From: Leadbetterella sp.
GTDB taxonomy: Bacteria; Bacteroidota; Bacteroidia; Cytophagales; Spirosomataceae
Assembly: GCA_021740125.1 (NCBI GenBank)
Contig: JAIPAJ010000016.1
Coordinates: 1 to 35,225, forward strand
DNA: 35,225 nucleotides
Direction of reading: 5' to 3'
Part shown: positions 8,160 through 16,684 of the stretch, in pieces
Position numbering within the stretch: position 1 is the stretch's first letter
How the letters are laid out: every line of letters starts with the position of its first letter
Translations under genes and position numbers: made by a program
Notes under the pieces: model-generated
Told to the model about the DNA's origin: nothing
The model's database searches: none
The model's input: only the letters and a program-made list of their open reading frames with translations

Positions 8160-9365
8160 TTAAATATATCGAATGGCTTTTTTCTTTCTTTTATAAATAA
8201 TAAGATAGATCAAGGCTATTGATACTACCGCCATGGAAAATAAAAAAGTAGCTGACAGGTTTTTAATTTGATTTTGATAAATGAAGGTAGGAAGCAAAGC
8301 TCCAAATCCAATTCCTGCCTCTAGTGCAATATACATGGTAGCAATGGCTTTTCCTCTATTTTTTTCCTCACATAAATCCACCGTCCATGCTTGTGAAATT
8401 GGAGAGATGATACCCATACTTATTCCGAAAAGTATAGCAGAAGCTGTTAGAATAAGGAGGTTATGTGCAAACGCTAGGATAAAAACTGCGAATATCAATG
8501 TCCAACAGCCAAATAATAGCACTTGTTCTCTGCCGTTTTTGTCAGACCATTTGCCTGCTAAAAACCGGATAGCAATTGAGGCAAGTGTGTATACCAAAAA
8601 ATAGTATCCTTTATTTTTTAGACCAATACTTTGACTCAAATCCGGTACTAATGTAACGATAGTGCCATAGGCAAAAGACGTGAAAAATATTACGATAACG
8701 ACGGGCATCACAGATTTATCTATGATTTCGTGTCGATTTATTTTTAGATGATCAGCTGCAAATTTTTCTTTTCTTTCAATACTCAAAGTTTCTTTCATGT
8801 TGAGTAATATCAAGATAGATAACAAGGAAAGAGCCGAAGAGGAATAAAATAATATATTGATGTCGAAATGCTGAACTATCCATCCGCCCAAAGCTGGCCC
8901 GAAAGCCATCCCCAACCCACCAATAAGACCATGAATACCCATAGATTCGCCGCGTCTGTTAGCAGGAACAATATCTGCAATATACGCAGCGGTTCCAGTG
9001 GGTTTGAAACCTGTAGAAAATCCATGGACGAACCTAAGGAGGAAAAAAGGAATAACCGTAGTAGCTAAAGGGTATAAAAAACCACAAAAAAAACATACCA
9101 ATGAGCCAAATGCCATTACAGGTACTCTACCAACTTTGTCTGTAAGTTTGCCACTAAAAGGACGTGAAAGACCTGCGGTAAGCGTAAATAATGATATGAT
9201 GAGCCCTTTGAATTCTCCTCCTCCCATTTTTGAAAGATATTCGGGAAGCTCAGGTATGAGCATGTTGAAACTGGAAAAGAACAGGAAAGAACTCGTGCAA
9301 AGAAGCCAGAATTGTAATGTAAATATGCTTTTTTTCAAGATATGTTTTTCAAAAACTTTCTTCAA
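8160..9365 (-). CDS. MFS transporter, drug:H+ antiporter-like
   Basis: 401-residue inner-membrane secondary transporter with about 12 hydrophobic helices. The MFS motif A between helices 2 and 3 reads GKLTDKVGRVPVM (GxxxDxxGR), and the second-half equivalent is LAGKWSDKNGREQVL. Helix 5 carries GLIGGLGMAFGPALGG, close to the antiporter motif C pattern, so efflux is more likely than uptake. The substrate cannot be deduced. Its ATG lies inside the end of folB (17-nt overlap, different frame), so the two are translationally linked. The C-terminus ends in a basic tail (YKRKKKAIRYI). Confidence 0.9.
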   Translation of the reverse strand: MKKVFEKHILKKSIFTLQFWLLCTSSFLFFSSFNMLIPELPEYLSKMGGGEFKGLIISLFTLTAGLSRPFSGKLTDKVGRVPVMAFGSLVCFFCGFLYPLATTVIPFFLLRFVHGFSTGFKPTGTAAYIADIVPANRRGESMGIHGLIGGLGMAFGPALGGWIVQHFDINILFYSSSALSLLSILILLNMKETLSIERKEKFAADHLKINRHEIIDKSVMPVVIVIFFTSFAYGTIVTLVPDLSQSIGLKNKGYYFLVYTLASIAIRFLAGKWSDKNGREQVLLFGCWTLIFAVFILAFAHNLLILTASAILFGISMGIISPISQAWTVDLCEEKNRGKAIATMYIALEAGIGFGALLPTFIYQNQIKNLSATFLFSMAVVSIALIYLIIYKRKKKAIRYI

Positions 9366-9705
9366 GTTTTACTTTAGCTCTGTGACAAACCCCACCAATT
9401 GGCGGGTTGAATTTAGAAACTTCAACAGTAACTTTTTTGATAGAATTAAACTTAAACCTTATGGCGTCTATGATTTCGTGACCAACGTGTTCCAATAAAC
9501 GATGTTTTTTTGACATCACCATTCTTACCATTTGGTACACATCTCCATAGTCAATGGTATCTCTTAAGTTGTCGGAACTGGCAGGTCTTGATAAATCGGT
9601 TTCAATAAGTACGTCTATACTATATTTATTGCCTATTTTTTGTTCTTCGTCAAAATGCCCGTGATAGGCAAAGAACTCCATGCCCTCTAAAGCTATCTGG
9701 CCCAT
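9349..9705 (-). CDS. folB: Dihydroneopterin aldolase
   Basis: Folate biosynthesis enzyme that splits 7,8-dihydroneopterin to 6-hydroxymethyl-dihydropterin and glycolaldehyde. The 118-residue protein shows the family pattern: LEGMEFFAYHGHFDEEQKIG at the N-terminus (catalytic/binding Tyr and Glu), TIDYGDVYQMV, LLEHVGHEIIDAI and the catalytic Lys in VEVSKFNPPIG. Length is normal for the octameric enzyme. It starts 6 bp after the stop of the DivIVA-like gene and overlaps the MFS gene, so all three form one transcript. Why a folate gene sits between a DivIVA-like protein and an exporter is not evident. Confidence 0.95.
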   Translation of the reverse strand: MGQIALEGMEFFAYHGHFDEEQKIGNKYSIDVLIETDLSRPASSDNLRDTIDYGDVYQMVRMVMSKKHRLLEHVGHEIIDAIRFKFNSIKKVTVEVSKFNPPIGGVCHRAKVKLEESF

Positions 9706-9711
9706 ATTGGC

Positions 9712-10881
9712 TTAGTTTAAATTGTCGAAAAACGAACCGCTCTGTTTTTTTTCTGCAATAAAATCACTAACCGATTTAGGCTCTTTGGGTTCAGTTTTTT
9801 CTACCATTGCTTTTCTGATAGCAGCTTTTACTTTGTTAACTTTATCGAGCATTTCTTCCGTACTGCCAGATTCAGGACTCGGTTCAATCTTTGGTTTATC
9901 TTCAATTATGTCTTCATTGGGTACCCTCCCAGCCAATAGGTAATCTTTAAGGTCTTCCAATTGTTCCCATTGGCCGTTTTCTGCAAGCAAGGCTTGCTCC
10001 ACCCATGTGCTTGGGTCGTGCGATGCAAACTGTGATCCAGCCGAATCTAAAATATCTTTTATTCTGTAAATAGGCGTGGTGGCCAAGTCTCTAAAAGTAA
10101 CTATTCTTGCATTGTTGAGTACTTCTTTTATTTTTGGCCCAATACCTTCAATAATTTCTAGGTTTGTTTTGTCATCATGACTACCCTCTAGGTTTATTTC
10201 GTTTACTGCTGATGAGAAACTAATTCCATGAGATTCTACTTCATCCATTTCTGTAGCAGAGGCAGCAACCTCTTCAATAGTTTCTTCTTCTATTTCCATT
10301 TCTACCCTTGGCTCTTTTACTAGCACTGGTATTTCTTTGGAAACAACCGAAACAGGTGTTTCTGGAAAAGTATCATCGTTGTAACTAACGATAATATCAA
10401 TTTTAGAAGCAATTGATTTTAATTGTCCAAGAAGTTGGACTTTCTGAACCTCAAGGCTTTGGAAGTTTGATTCTAGGTCAGCAAATTCAGTTTTTGCTGC
10501 AGTGTTTATATCTTTTACTTTTTGCTCAGCGTCAGCTACCAACTGATTGGCTGTATTTTCAGCTTCGGATATGATTTGAGTAGCTTTTTGTTCAGCTTCG
10601 GCTATTTTTTTGCTAGCTTCGTTGGCTGCATTTTCAGTGAGTCTTGTGCTGGTGTCTTCAGCAGTTCTGAGGGTCTTTATCAGTGTCATCTCCACTTCAC
10701 GCAGCTTCGAAGCTTCTTTTTCAGAAATATCCAATTGCATTTTAAGCATCTTTGATTCGCTCAACATGCGTTCCCATTCTTGGGCAATGTTCGATAAAAA
10801 ATAGTTTACTTCTTCAATATCGTAACCTCTAAAAGATTTCTCGAACTCGTGTTGCTTAATTTCTAATGACGTGATTTTCAT
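9712..10881 (-). CDS. DivIVA-like coiled-coil protein fused to a C-terminal H3TH domain
   Basis: 389-residue cytoplasmic protein in three parts. Residues 1-40 (KITSLEIKQHEFEKSFRGYD, then EEVNYFLSNI) match the DivIVA N-terminal domain, including the FxRGYD-x-xEV core. Residues about 40-165 are a long coiled coil rich in Ala/Glu/Lys with repeats such as AEAEQKATQIISEAENTA. After an acidic linker comes EIIEGIGPKIKEVLNNARIV (242-261) and DPSTWVEQALLAENGQWEQL (289-308), the pattern of the H3TH/helix-hairpin-helix domains of predicted FEN1-like proteins. I start at ATG 10881, not the in-frame ATG at 10935, because the DivIVA domain begins right there. It is probably a structural scaffold at the envelope or DNA; no nuclease catalytic domain is present. 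It is first in a unit with folB and the MFS gene. Confidence 0.8.
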   Translation of the reverse strand: MKITSLEIKQHEFEKSFRGYDIEEVNYFLSNIAQEWERMLSESKMLKMQLDISEKEASKLREVEMTLIKTLRTAEDTSTRLTENAANEASKKIAEAEQKATQIISEAENTANQLVADAEQKVKDINTAAKTEFADLESNFQSLEVQKVQLLGQLKSIASKIDIIVSYNDDTFPETPVSVVSKEIPVLVKEPRVEMEIEEETIEEVAASATEMDEVESHGISFSSAVNEINLEGSHDDKTNLEIIEGIGPKIKEVLNNARIVTFRDLATTPIYRIKDILDSAGSQFASHDPSTWVEQALLAENGQWEQLEDLKDYLLAGRVPNEDIIEDKPKIEPSPESGSTEEMLDKVNKVKAAIRKAMVEKTEPKEPKSVSDFIAEKKQSGSFFDNLN

Positions 10882-11034
10882 TTTTTTTGTATTTAGGAAA
10901 AACAAACTGAGACCCTTATTAAGAGAACAAAACATACTCAGATTTATTTTCCAATAGTTTTTTCTCCCCTAATGGCTATTCTGAAAAATTTTGCTTTCTA
11001 ATTTTCCACAAAATAACAAAAAAAACAATATAAG

Positions 11035-11934
11035 TTAAAATAAATTCCACATTGAAATGGTACGGTCGTCGCTGGCAGAAAGCAATACTTGGTCTTTTTC
11101 TAACCAAAGTAATTTATTTACCGAGGTGCCATGGGATGCATTTTTTGATTTGTCTATTACTTTTATTAGTTTTAGATTTTCTGAATCCCATATTTTGATA
11201 GATTTATCCATACTGCTGGTGGCCAGTATTTTATGTTCTTTTATGTAGATAATGTGATTAATTGCAAACAAATGAGCTGGAATAGTTTCTGAGTTTTCAT
11301 AACCATTTTTACAGTCCCAAATCATCAAATGTGCGTCACGGCCTCCAGAAACAAGCATTTCTTCGTCGTTGAAGTATTGTAAACTAAAAACGGAGTTTTG
11401 ATGTGCATCAAGTGTGTATTTTAACTTATAATTTTCTAGGTCATAAATTCTTATTTTCCAGTCTGAAAAACCGACAGCCATTTCGTTTCTTTTTGAATTG
11501 ACAGCAATGGAACGGGCACTTTTCTGAGAACCTTCAAAGTGTTTTACGAATTTGTTGTTTTGAGTGTCAAGAATATGTAAAAAGCCAATATTGTCTGCGA
11601 TTATTAAAAAATGGTTATTTTTTTTAATATCAAACATAGAAACTTTTCCTAGAGGCAAAATGAGCAGCTCTTTTTTCTCCTTTGTGTCTATCAGATGTAG
11701 GCCTTGGGTATTGTTTGCAATCCAAAGTCTGTTTTCATCTGGTAAATTAAACATGGCGTAAATGGAGTTTTCAACTTTGGCTATTGGCTTTCCAAGGTCT
11801 GCTTTTGCCCATTCTACCACCATTCCGTCGCCACCAGCTGAAAAAAAGCTATTCAAAGAATTGCCTTCACAAAGTGTATAAACACAATCTTTATGACCTG
11901 TAAAGGTTTCTATTTTTTCGATGTTAAAATTCAT
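11035..11934 (-). CDS. WD40-repeat protein
   Basis: 299-residue protein made almost entirely of WD40 repeats, predicted to fold as one seven-bladed propeller. No signal peptide, so it is cytoplasmic. Clear blades include GHKDCVYTL...GGDGMVVEW, AHQNSVFSLQYF...GGRDAHLMIWD, AHLFAINHIIYI...SMDKSIKIWD and the last GTSVNKLLWL...SDDRTISMWN; the two blades near residues 55-130 are weak. Such propellers act as binding platforms; no partner or catalytic domain is fused here. It ends 153 bp before the DivIVA-like gene on the same strand and is divergent from the PPTase gene. Its biological role is unknown. Confidence 0.88.
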   Translation of the reverse strand: MNFNIEKIETFTGHKDCVYTLCEGNSLNSFFSAGGDGMVVEWAKADLGKPIAKVENSIYAMFNLPDENRLWIANNTQGLHLIDTKEKKELLILPLGKVSMFDIKKNNHFLIIADNIGFLHILDTQNNKFVKHFEGSQKSARSIAVNSKRNEMAVGFSDWKIRIYDLENYKLKYTLDAHQNSVFSLQYFNDEEMLVSGGRDAHLMIWDCKNGYENSETIPAHLFAINHIIYIKEHKILATSSMDKSIKIWDSENLKLIKVIDKSKNASHGTSVNKLLWLEKDQVLLSASDDRTISMWNLF

Positions 11935-11996
11935 TTTTTCTTGGTAGAACTTTCTAATTCGTGATATTTATTGCAATTTTCCACCAAAAATATTTG

Positions 11997-12620
11997 ATGC
12001 CGTTATTTTTCAACAAAATATTAACTAAGGAAATTCACTTTATAGTTTGGAATCTTACCGAAACTTTGGAGGAATTAATAGAACTTGTAAACCCTGATGA
12101 AAATGACAAGGAGATTTTGGAAAGTATCAGTCTTGAAACCAAGAAAAAGGAATATTTGGCAGGGAAAAACGCCATTGCTCAGATGTGTTTTTCAGAAAAG
12201 ATTCCTTTCGATGGTATAGAAAAAGACGAACATGGAAAGCCTTTTTTGAGGAATTCAAACTACGAAATTTCGGTAACGCATACTTTGGAATATATCGGAG
12301 TTGTGCTATCCAAAGATGGAGCAGTTGGTATTGATATTGAAAAGCCTCGTCATCAAATCATAAAAGTAATCTCCAGGTTATGTTCAAAAGATGAATTGGA
12401 CTGGGTGGCGGAGGATATTGAAAAGGCCACCATACTTTGGTCCGCCAAAGAGGCCTTGTATAAACTCTATGGCAAACGCAAGGTAGATTTTAAAGAAAAT
12501 TTGACTTTAGTGGAAAAACCTGAAGGCTTAATAGGAAAAATAAAAATGCCCGACTATGAAGCCGAGCACAAGGTTTTTATTCAAAAAATAGAAGAATATT
12601 GGCTGGTTATAGCTTATTGA
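11997..12620 (+). CDS. 4'-phosphopantetheinyl transferase superfamily protein
   Basis: Transfers the phosphopantetheine arm of CoA to a Ser of carrier proteins. The 207-residue length and layout match the Sfp/AcpT-like group and not the short AcpS. Key residues are the basic KKKEYLAGKNAI region, the Mg2+-binding VGIDIE (D113, E115) and WSAKEALYK (148-156, with E152). I start at ATG 11997 (MPLFFNKILTKE); a GTG at 11961 would add 12 residues of poor quality. Its last 7 bp overlap the end of the convergent YtxJ gene. The partner, fatty acid ACP or a secondary metabolite carrier, cannot be told from here. PanC, needed for the CoA precursor, is encoded nearby on the other strand. Confidence 0.92.
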   Translation: MPLFFNKILTKEIHFIVWNLTETLEELIELVNPDENDKEILESISLETKKKEYLAGKNAIAQMCFSEKIPFDGIEKDEHGKPFLRNSNYEISVTHTLEYIGVVLSKDGAVGIDIEKPRHQIIKVISRLCSKDELDWVAEDIEKATILWSAKEALYKLYGKRKVDFKENLTLVEKPEGLIGKIKMPDYEAEHKVFIQKIEEYWLVIAY

Positions 12621-12955
12621 ACTTTCGATAATATTTCGTTGAAGTCGATGCCATAATGCGATTCATTATAAATAACTTCTCCATTTTTTAGTAAGAGTAT
12701 TTGCGGAGATTCATGTTCCACATCAAACTCTGAGGATATTTTATTAGAAATATCCCTGTGAGATATCAAGTCTAAATAATATAATTTTAGGTCTTTGATA
12801 TCTTGGTTTTTCGCCCAATTTCTTTCAAACCTATCTAAAGCAGTAGCACTAATTGAACAACGCGTGCTGTGCTTAAATATGGCTACTGGCTGAGCCAAAG
12901 ACTCTTCTTTAATAGTTTCGAGTTGTTGAATGTCTGTTAAATTATTCCACTGCAT
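12614..12955 (-). CDS. ytxJ: YtxJ-like bacillithiol-system monothiol redox protein
   Basis: 113-residue thioredoxin-fold protein. The motif FKHSTRCSISATAL has a single Cys (C33) in the TRCSIS context typical of YtxJ, in place of CxxC, so it resembles a monothiol bacilliredoxin/glutaredoxin. Further family marks are YYLDLISHRDISNKI and ESPQILLLKNGEVIYNESH. In Bacteroidota such proteins are annotated with the bacillithiol thiol pool; the exact reaction (removal of bacillithiol from mixed disulfides) is predicted, not proven. It overlaps the convergent PPTase gene by 7 bp and is followed upstream by panC on the same strand, 47 bp away. Confidence 0.85.
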   Translation of the reverse strand: MQWNNLTDIQQLETIKEESLAQPVAIFKHSTRCSISATALDRFERNWAKNQDIKDLKLYYLDLISHRDISNKISSEFDVEHESPQILLLKNGEVIYNESHYGIDFNEILSKVQ

Positions 12956-13002
12956 TATCTAAAAATATCTTTATTAAACCAACAAATATCGATAAAAATG
13001 GT

Positions 13003-13839
13003 TCAAAAAATATGATTGTCAATTAGCCTTACACCACCCAAATGGGCAGCGATTATGATAGCTGTTTTACGTTTTAGACTACGTTCGGATATACTTTCTA
13101 AGCTTTCAAAATCTGTAATTTCGTAGTATTCAAGTTCGAATTCTGGAAAATTTAGAAAGAATTCAGAAACTTTACTTTTCACACTTTCAGTTGATTCTCC
13201 AGCCAACAAAAGTTTCTCTCCGAGTTTTAAAGATTGGTATATTTTAGGTGCTAAATCTCGTGCCTCATTTGAAAGCCGTCTGTTTCTAGAAGACATTGCC
13301 AAACCATCATTTTCTCTAATGGTATCGCACACGATCATCTCTAAATCAAAGCTTAAATCTTTGATAAGTGTGTTAATAACAGCCACTTGTTGAATGTCTT
13401 TTTGACCAAAATATGTTTTATTTGGCTTTACAATGTGGAATAATTTGGCCACCACTATACCTACACCATTAAAATGTCCGGGCCTGAATTTGCCTTCCAT
13501 TATTTCCTCCAAATGGCCAAAGTTGAGTTTTATTTGAGGAAGATTCGGGTACATTTCTTCAGCGGTAGGGGCAAAAACTACATTGCAGCCAGCCTCTTGT
13601 AGCATTTTACAATCTTGATCAAGTGTTCTGGGATATTTTTTTAGATCTTCTGGGTTGTTAAATTGGGTTGGATTAACAAAAATACTACAAACCGTAAGTT
13701 CATTTTCGACGACGGATTTTTTTATCAAAGCAATATGCCCCTCGTGTAGTGCACCCATAGTGGGTACAAATCCAATGGATAAATTTTGGAAACTTTTCAA
13801 ATGATTTTGCGTCTCATTTATGGTGTCAAATACCTTCAT
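13003..13839 (-). CDS. panC: Pantothenate synthetase (pantoate--beta-alanine ligase)
   Basis: Joins pantoate and beta-alanine with ATP hydrolysis to AMP, giving vitamin B5 for CoA. The 278-residue product shows the nucleotidyl-transferase HIGH motif in VPTMGALHEGHIALI, FVNPTQFN, GKFRPGHFNGVGIVVAKLF, YFGQKDIQQ and the second ATP loop AMSSRNRRLS. I start at ATG 13839 (MKVFDTINETQ); an ATG at 13869 adds 10 residues outside the family. GlmS, DUF4270 and the GT5-like gene follow upstream on the same strand. In many Bacteroidota panC lies near that same gene set, which I know as a recurrent neighbourhood. Confidence 0.97.
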   Translation of the reverse strand: MKVFDTINETQNHLKSFQNLSIGFVPTMGALHEGHIALIKKSVVENELTVCSIFVNPTQFNNPEDLKKYPRTLDQDCKMLQEAGCNVVFAPTAEEMYPNLPQIKLNFGHLEEIMEGKFRPGHFNGVGIVVAKLFHIVKPNKTYFGQKDIQQVAVINTLIKDLSFDLEMIVCDTIRENDGLAMSSRNRRLSNEARDLAPKIYQSLKLGEKLLLAGESTESVKSKVSEFFLNFPEFELEYYEITDFESLESISERSLKRKTAIIIAAHLGGVRLIDNHIF

Positions 13840-13859
13840 TTGTGTTAAGGATGTTAAAA

Positions 13860-13893
13860 TTGGTGGCAATTAAGCATTTAAAATGTAATTTTG
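13860..13893 (+). promoter_or_regulatory. Candidate promoter of the M23 peptidase gene
   Basis: TAATTTTG (13886-13893) fits TAnnTTTG, with a TTG at 13860-13862 about 23 nt upstream. The predicted start would leave a leader of only about 10 nt before ATG 13911. Motif evidence only. Confidence 0.35.
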
Positions 13894-13910
13894 TTTGTTT
13901 TTAATAAAAT

Positions 13911-14510
13911 ATGACTTTTAGATTTTTATTTTTTTTAATGGTTTTTTCTCAATTAGCTAAAGCTCAGTTGAGTACGAAACCTGACAGTGCATTGGTTTTA
14001 GACGATTATTGGGAGATTGAGCTCAGTCCAATCGTAGACCTCAACGAAATTGTCAACTATGTTCATAATGACCCATTTAATTTTTTATTTGCTAACAATA
14101 TACCTGGAGGTAATCCATTGGCCAGAGAAATTTCGGTAAACTCATTTTATGGCACCAGGAAACATCCAATTCATCATGTTTTGAAATTTCACAGAGGCAT
14201 AGATTTGCAAGGTGTTAGTGGGGAGCAAGTAATTGCAAGTGGAAACGGGAAAGTGATAGAAGCAGGCTTTAGAGAGGATATAGGAAATTTTATTAAAATC
14301 AAACACAAATATGGTTTTGAATCTATTTATGGTCACTTGAGTAAGATTTCGGTCAAAAAAGGTCAAGTGGTAATCAAAGGGCAAAACATTGGAAAAGTAG
14401 GCTCTACAGGAAAAGTTACTGGGCCACACCTGCACTATACATTAAAAAAGAACGAGACCTATCTGGACCCGTTCGATTTTCTATTTATGACTTTTGAAAA
14501 AGCTTTTTGA
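13911..14510 (+). CDS. M23-family (LytM-like) peptidase, exported
   Basis: Probable periplasmic endopeptidase that cuts peptidoglycan cross-links, or a regulator of such enzymes. The 199-residue protein has a signal peptide (1-18, ending LAKAQ) and a C-terminal M23 domain. Zinc ligands and catalytic residues are present: HRGIDLQG (H94, D98), YGHLS (H142) and GPHLHYTL (H173, H175). All ligands are kept, so it should be active. The 75 residues between the signal and the domain have no recognisable fold. It is divergent from panC (71 bp) and stops 3 bp from the stop of convergent glmS, leaving no room for a separate terminator. Confidence 0.93.
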   Translation: MTFRFLFFLMVFSQLAKAQLSTKPDSALVLDDYWEIELSPIVDLNEIVNYVHNDPFNFLFANNIPGGNPLAREISVNSFYGTRKHPIHHVLKFHRGIDLQGVSGEQVIASGNGKVIEAGFREDIGNFIKIKHKYGFESIYGHLSKISVKKGQVVIKGQNIGKVGSTGKVTGPHLHYTLKKNETYLDPFDFLFMTFEKAF

Positions 14511-14513
14511 GTA

Positions 14514-16352
14514 TTATTCTACTGTAACTGATTTCGCCAGATTTCTTGGCTGATCCACATTACGTCCTCTCATCACCGCAATGTAGTAAGAAAGTATTTG
14601 AAGAGGAATTACCGTGAGTAAAGGTTGTAATATCTCATCTGTATTGGGAACTTCAATGGCAAAGTCAACCATCTTTTTGACTTCAACGTCACCTTCTGAC
14701 ACAATGGCAATTACTCTACCTTTTCTAGCTTTTACTTCTTGAATATTGGATACAACTTTTTCATAAGAACTATCCTTGGTGGCTATAAATACTACTGGCA
14801 TATCTTCATCTATCAAAGCAATCGGCCCGTGTTTCATTTCCGCTGCGGGATATCCCTCGGCATGTATGTAAGATATTTCTTTAAGTTTCAAAGCTCCCTC
14901 TAGTGCTACTGGGAAATTCAAGCCTCTTCCAAGGAAAATAAAATTAGAAGCAAAAGTGAAGAGTTTGGAGATGTCTTTTATCTCTTCCGCACTTTTCAAA
15001 ATCTCTTCCACCTTCAATGGTATCGCCGACAATTCTATCAACAATCTTCTGTAAGTTTCGTCATTAATTGTTCCTTTGGCTTGAGCAGTGGCAATGGCTA
15101 TCATTGTGAGCACTGTTACTTGAGCTGTAAATGCTTTTGTACTGGCCACGCCTATTTCGGGTCCAGCATGCGTATAAACACCAGCCTCTGTTATTCTTGA
15201 AATGGATGACCCAACTACATTACAAACGCCTAAAATAATAGCACCTTTAGATTTTGCTAATTCCAGAGCCGCTAAGGTATCTGCTGTTTCGCCAGACTGA
15301 GAAATTGCAATTACAAAGTCGCCTTCCTTGATGATGGGATTTCTGTATCTGAATTCTGAAGCATATTCAACTTCCACATTGATTCTAGCTAGCTCTTCAA
15401 AAAGATATTCTCCTACCAAACCCGCATGCCAAGAAGTGCCACAAGCCACAAATACGATACGTTTAGCTTTGGCTAATTTCGAAATGTGATTTCTCAAACC
15501 ACCTAGTTGAATGATTGCCTCGTCAGCATTTACTCTTCCTCTTAGACAATCGGCGATGGATTTAGGCTGTTCGAAAATTTCTTTAAGCATGAAGTGGTCA
15601 TAACCGCCTTTCTCTATGGCTTCTAGCTCTAGCTCAACGGTTTGGACATAAGGATCTTGCTCTTCATTTTGAAGGTTTTTGATAGTTAAGCCATCTTTAT
15701 TGACAACCGCAATTTCCAAATCGTCAAGATAAACAACTTCTTTGGTGTACTCTATAATTGGCGTAGCATCAGAGGCAAAGAAATACTCATCTCTACCTAT
15801 TCCGATTACTAAAGGACTGCCTTTTCTAGCCGCTACAAGTTCGTCAGGATTTTCAGCATCCAAAACAACAATGGCATAGGCTCCAACTACTTCTTTAAGG
15901 GCAATTCTAACAGCCTCTGGTAAATCGCATTTCTTGGTTTTTTGGATTTCTTCTATGAAATTCACCAAAACTTCCGTATCAGTTTGGCTATGGAATATGT
16001 ATCCTTTATTGGTCAGTATCTGTTTTATGGAAGAATAATTTTCGATTATTCCATTATGGATGATGGCAAATCTGCCTGAGTTGGATTTGTGAGGGTGAGC
16101 ATTTATGTCATTAGGTTCTCCATGTGTAGCCCACCTTGTATGTCCGATGCCCACATGGGCAGATATTAAATCTTTATTCAATATGCTTTCAAGGTCAACA
16201 ACCTTTCCTTTTTTCTTGAAAACCCCTAAGCCATTATCATTGATGATGGCTATGCCAGAACTGTCATAACCTCTATATTCTAATCTTTTTAACCCTTTTA
16301 AAATTAATGAAGCTGCGTCTCTCGGTCCTATGTAAGCTACTATTCCACACAT
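14514..16352 (-). CDS. glmS: Glutamine--fructose-6-phosphate aminotransferase (isomerizing)
   Basis: Makes glucosamine-6-phosphate from fructose-6-phosphate and glutamine, the first step to UDP-GlcNAc for peptidoglycan and LPS. The 612-residue protein has the N-terminal class II glutaminase domain with nucleophile Cys2 (MCGIVAYIG), GHTRWATHGEPND and HNGIIENY. Two SIS sugar isomerase domains follow, with ACGTSWHAG, ISQSGETADT and the C-terminal LAKSVTVE. Everything is canonical. Its candidate promoter is about 45 bp upstream. It is encoded downstream of DUF4270 on the same strand, 332 bp away, so it is a separate transcription unit. Confidence 0.98.
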   Translation of the reverse strand: MCGIVAYIGPRDAASLILKGLKRLEYRGYDSSGIAIINDNGLGVFKKKGKVVDLESILNKDLISAHVGIGHTRWATHGEPNDINAHPHKSNSGRFAIIHNGIIENYSSIKQILTNKGYIFHSQTDTEVLVNFIEEIQKTKKCDLPEAVRIALKEVVGAYAIVVLDAENPDELVAARKGSPLVIGIGRDEYFFASDATPIIEYTKEVVYLDDLEIAVVNKDGLTIKNLQNEEQDPYVQTVELELEAIEKGGYDHFMLKEIFEQPKSIADCLRGRVNADEAIIQLGGLRNHISKLAKAKRIVFVACGTSWHAGLVGEYLFEELARINVEVEYASEFRYRNPIIKEGDFVIAISQSGETADTLAALELAKSKGAIILGVCNVVGSSISRITEAGVYTHAGPEIGVASTKAFTAQVTVLTMIAIATAQAKGTINDETYRRLLIELSAIPLKVEEILKSAEEIKDISKLFTFASNFIFLGRGLNFPVALEGALKLKEISYIHAEGYPAAEMKHGPIALIDEDMPVVFIATKDSSYEKVVSNIQEVKARKGRVIAIVSEGDVEVKKMVDFAIEVPNTDEILQPLLTVIPLQILSYYIAVMRGRNVDQPRNLAKSVTVE

Positions 16353-16684
16353 ATATTATTCTTGAAATATTACAATTTTTTTTACGTCCTCATTGCAAAA
16401 ATATTAATTATTTTTCAAGAAAAAGCTTAATGATTTTATAAATAAATTTAAAATTAACGAATTGCTTATTTAGTGGACAATTATATAGATTTTTTTGCAA
16501 TTCACTGAAATGAGGTATATTGACGATTAGCAATTAAAAGTTTCCATGAGTTAGAAATGAAGAATTCTTCAAAAATACATTTTGTATATTCTGAAATTTG
16601 AAATATTGGAAAAATTATATTGGATTCTAACAAAAATTGTAAATAGGTATAATTTAGCCAAAAAAAAAAGAGCTACATGAACTC
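16353..16684. other. AT-rich intergenic region between glmS and the DUF4270 gene
   Basis: 332 bp with no credible ORF on either strand. It holds a candidate glmS -7 element (16396-16403), a 9-bp inverted repeat TTCTTGAAA (16359-16367) / TTTCAAGAA (16413-16421) flanking that element, and the DUF4270 terminator at its right end. The stretch 16440-16660 shows nothing I can name. Confidence 0.6.
16396..16403 (-). promoter_or_regulatory. Candidate glmS -7 promoter element
   Basis: On the minus strand this reads TATTTTTG, matching TAnnTTTG. It would start transcription near 16389, about 37 nt before the glmS ATG. A -33 element at standard spacing is not obvious. Confidence 0.4.

Noticed and set aside
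8998-9498. 166-codon plus-strand ORF across the MFS/folB junction
   Set aside because: Antisense to two well-supported genes, basic low-quality translation with no domain.
16359-16421. TTCTTGAAA/TTTCAAGAA inverted repeat as a glmS riboswitch or ribozyme
   Set aside because: No glmS ribozyme core is visible and the predicted TSS lies between the two arms, so the RNA would not contain both.
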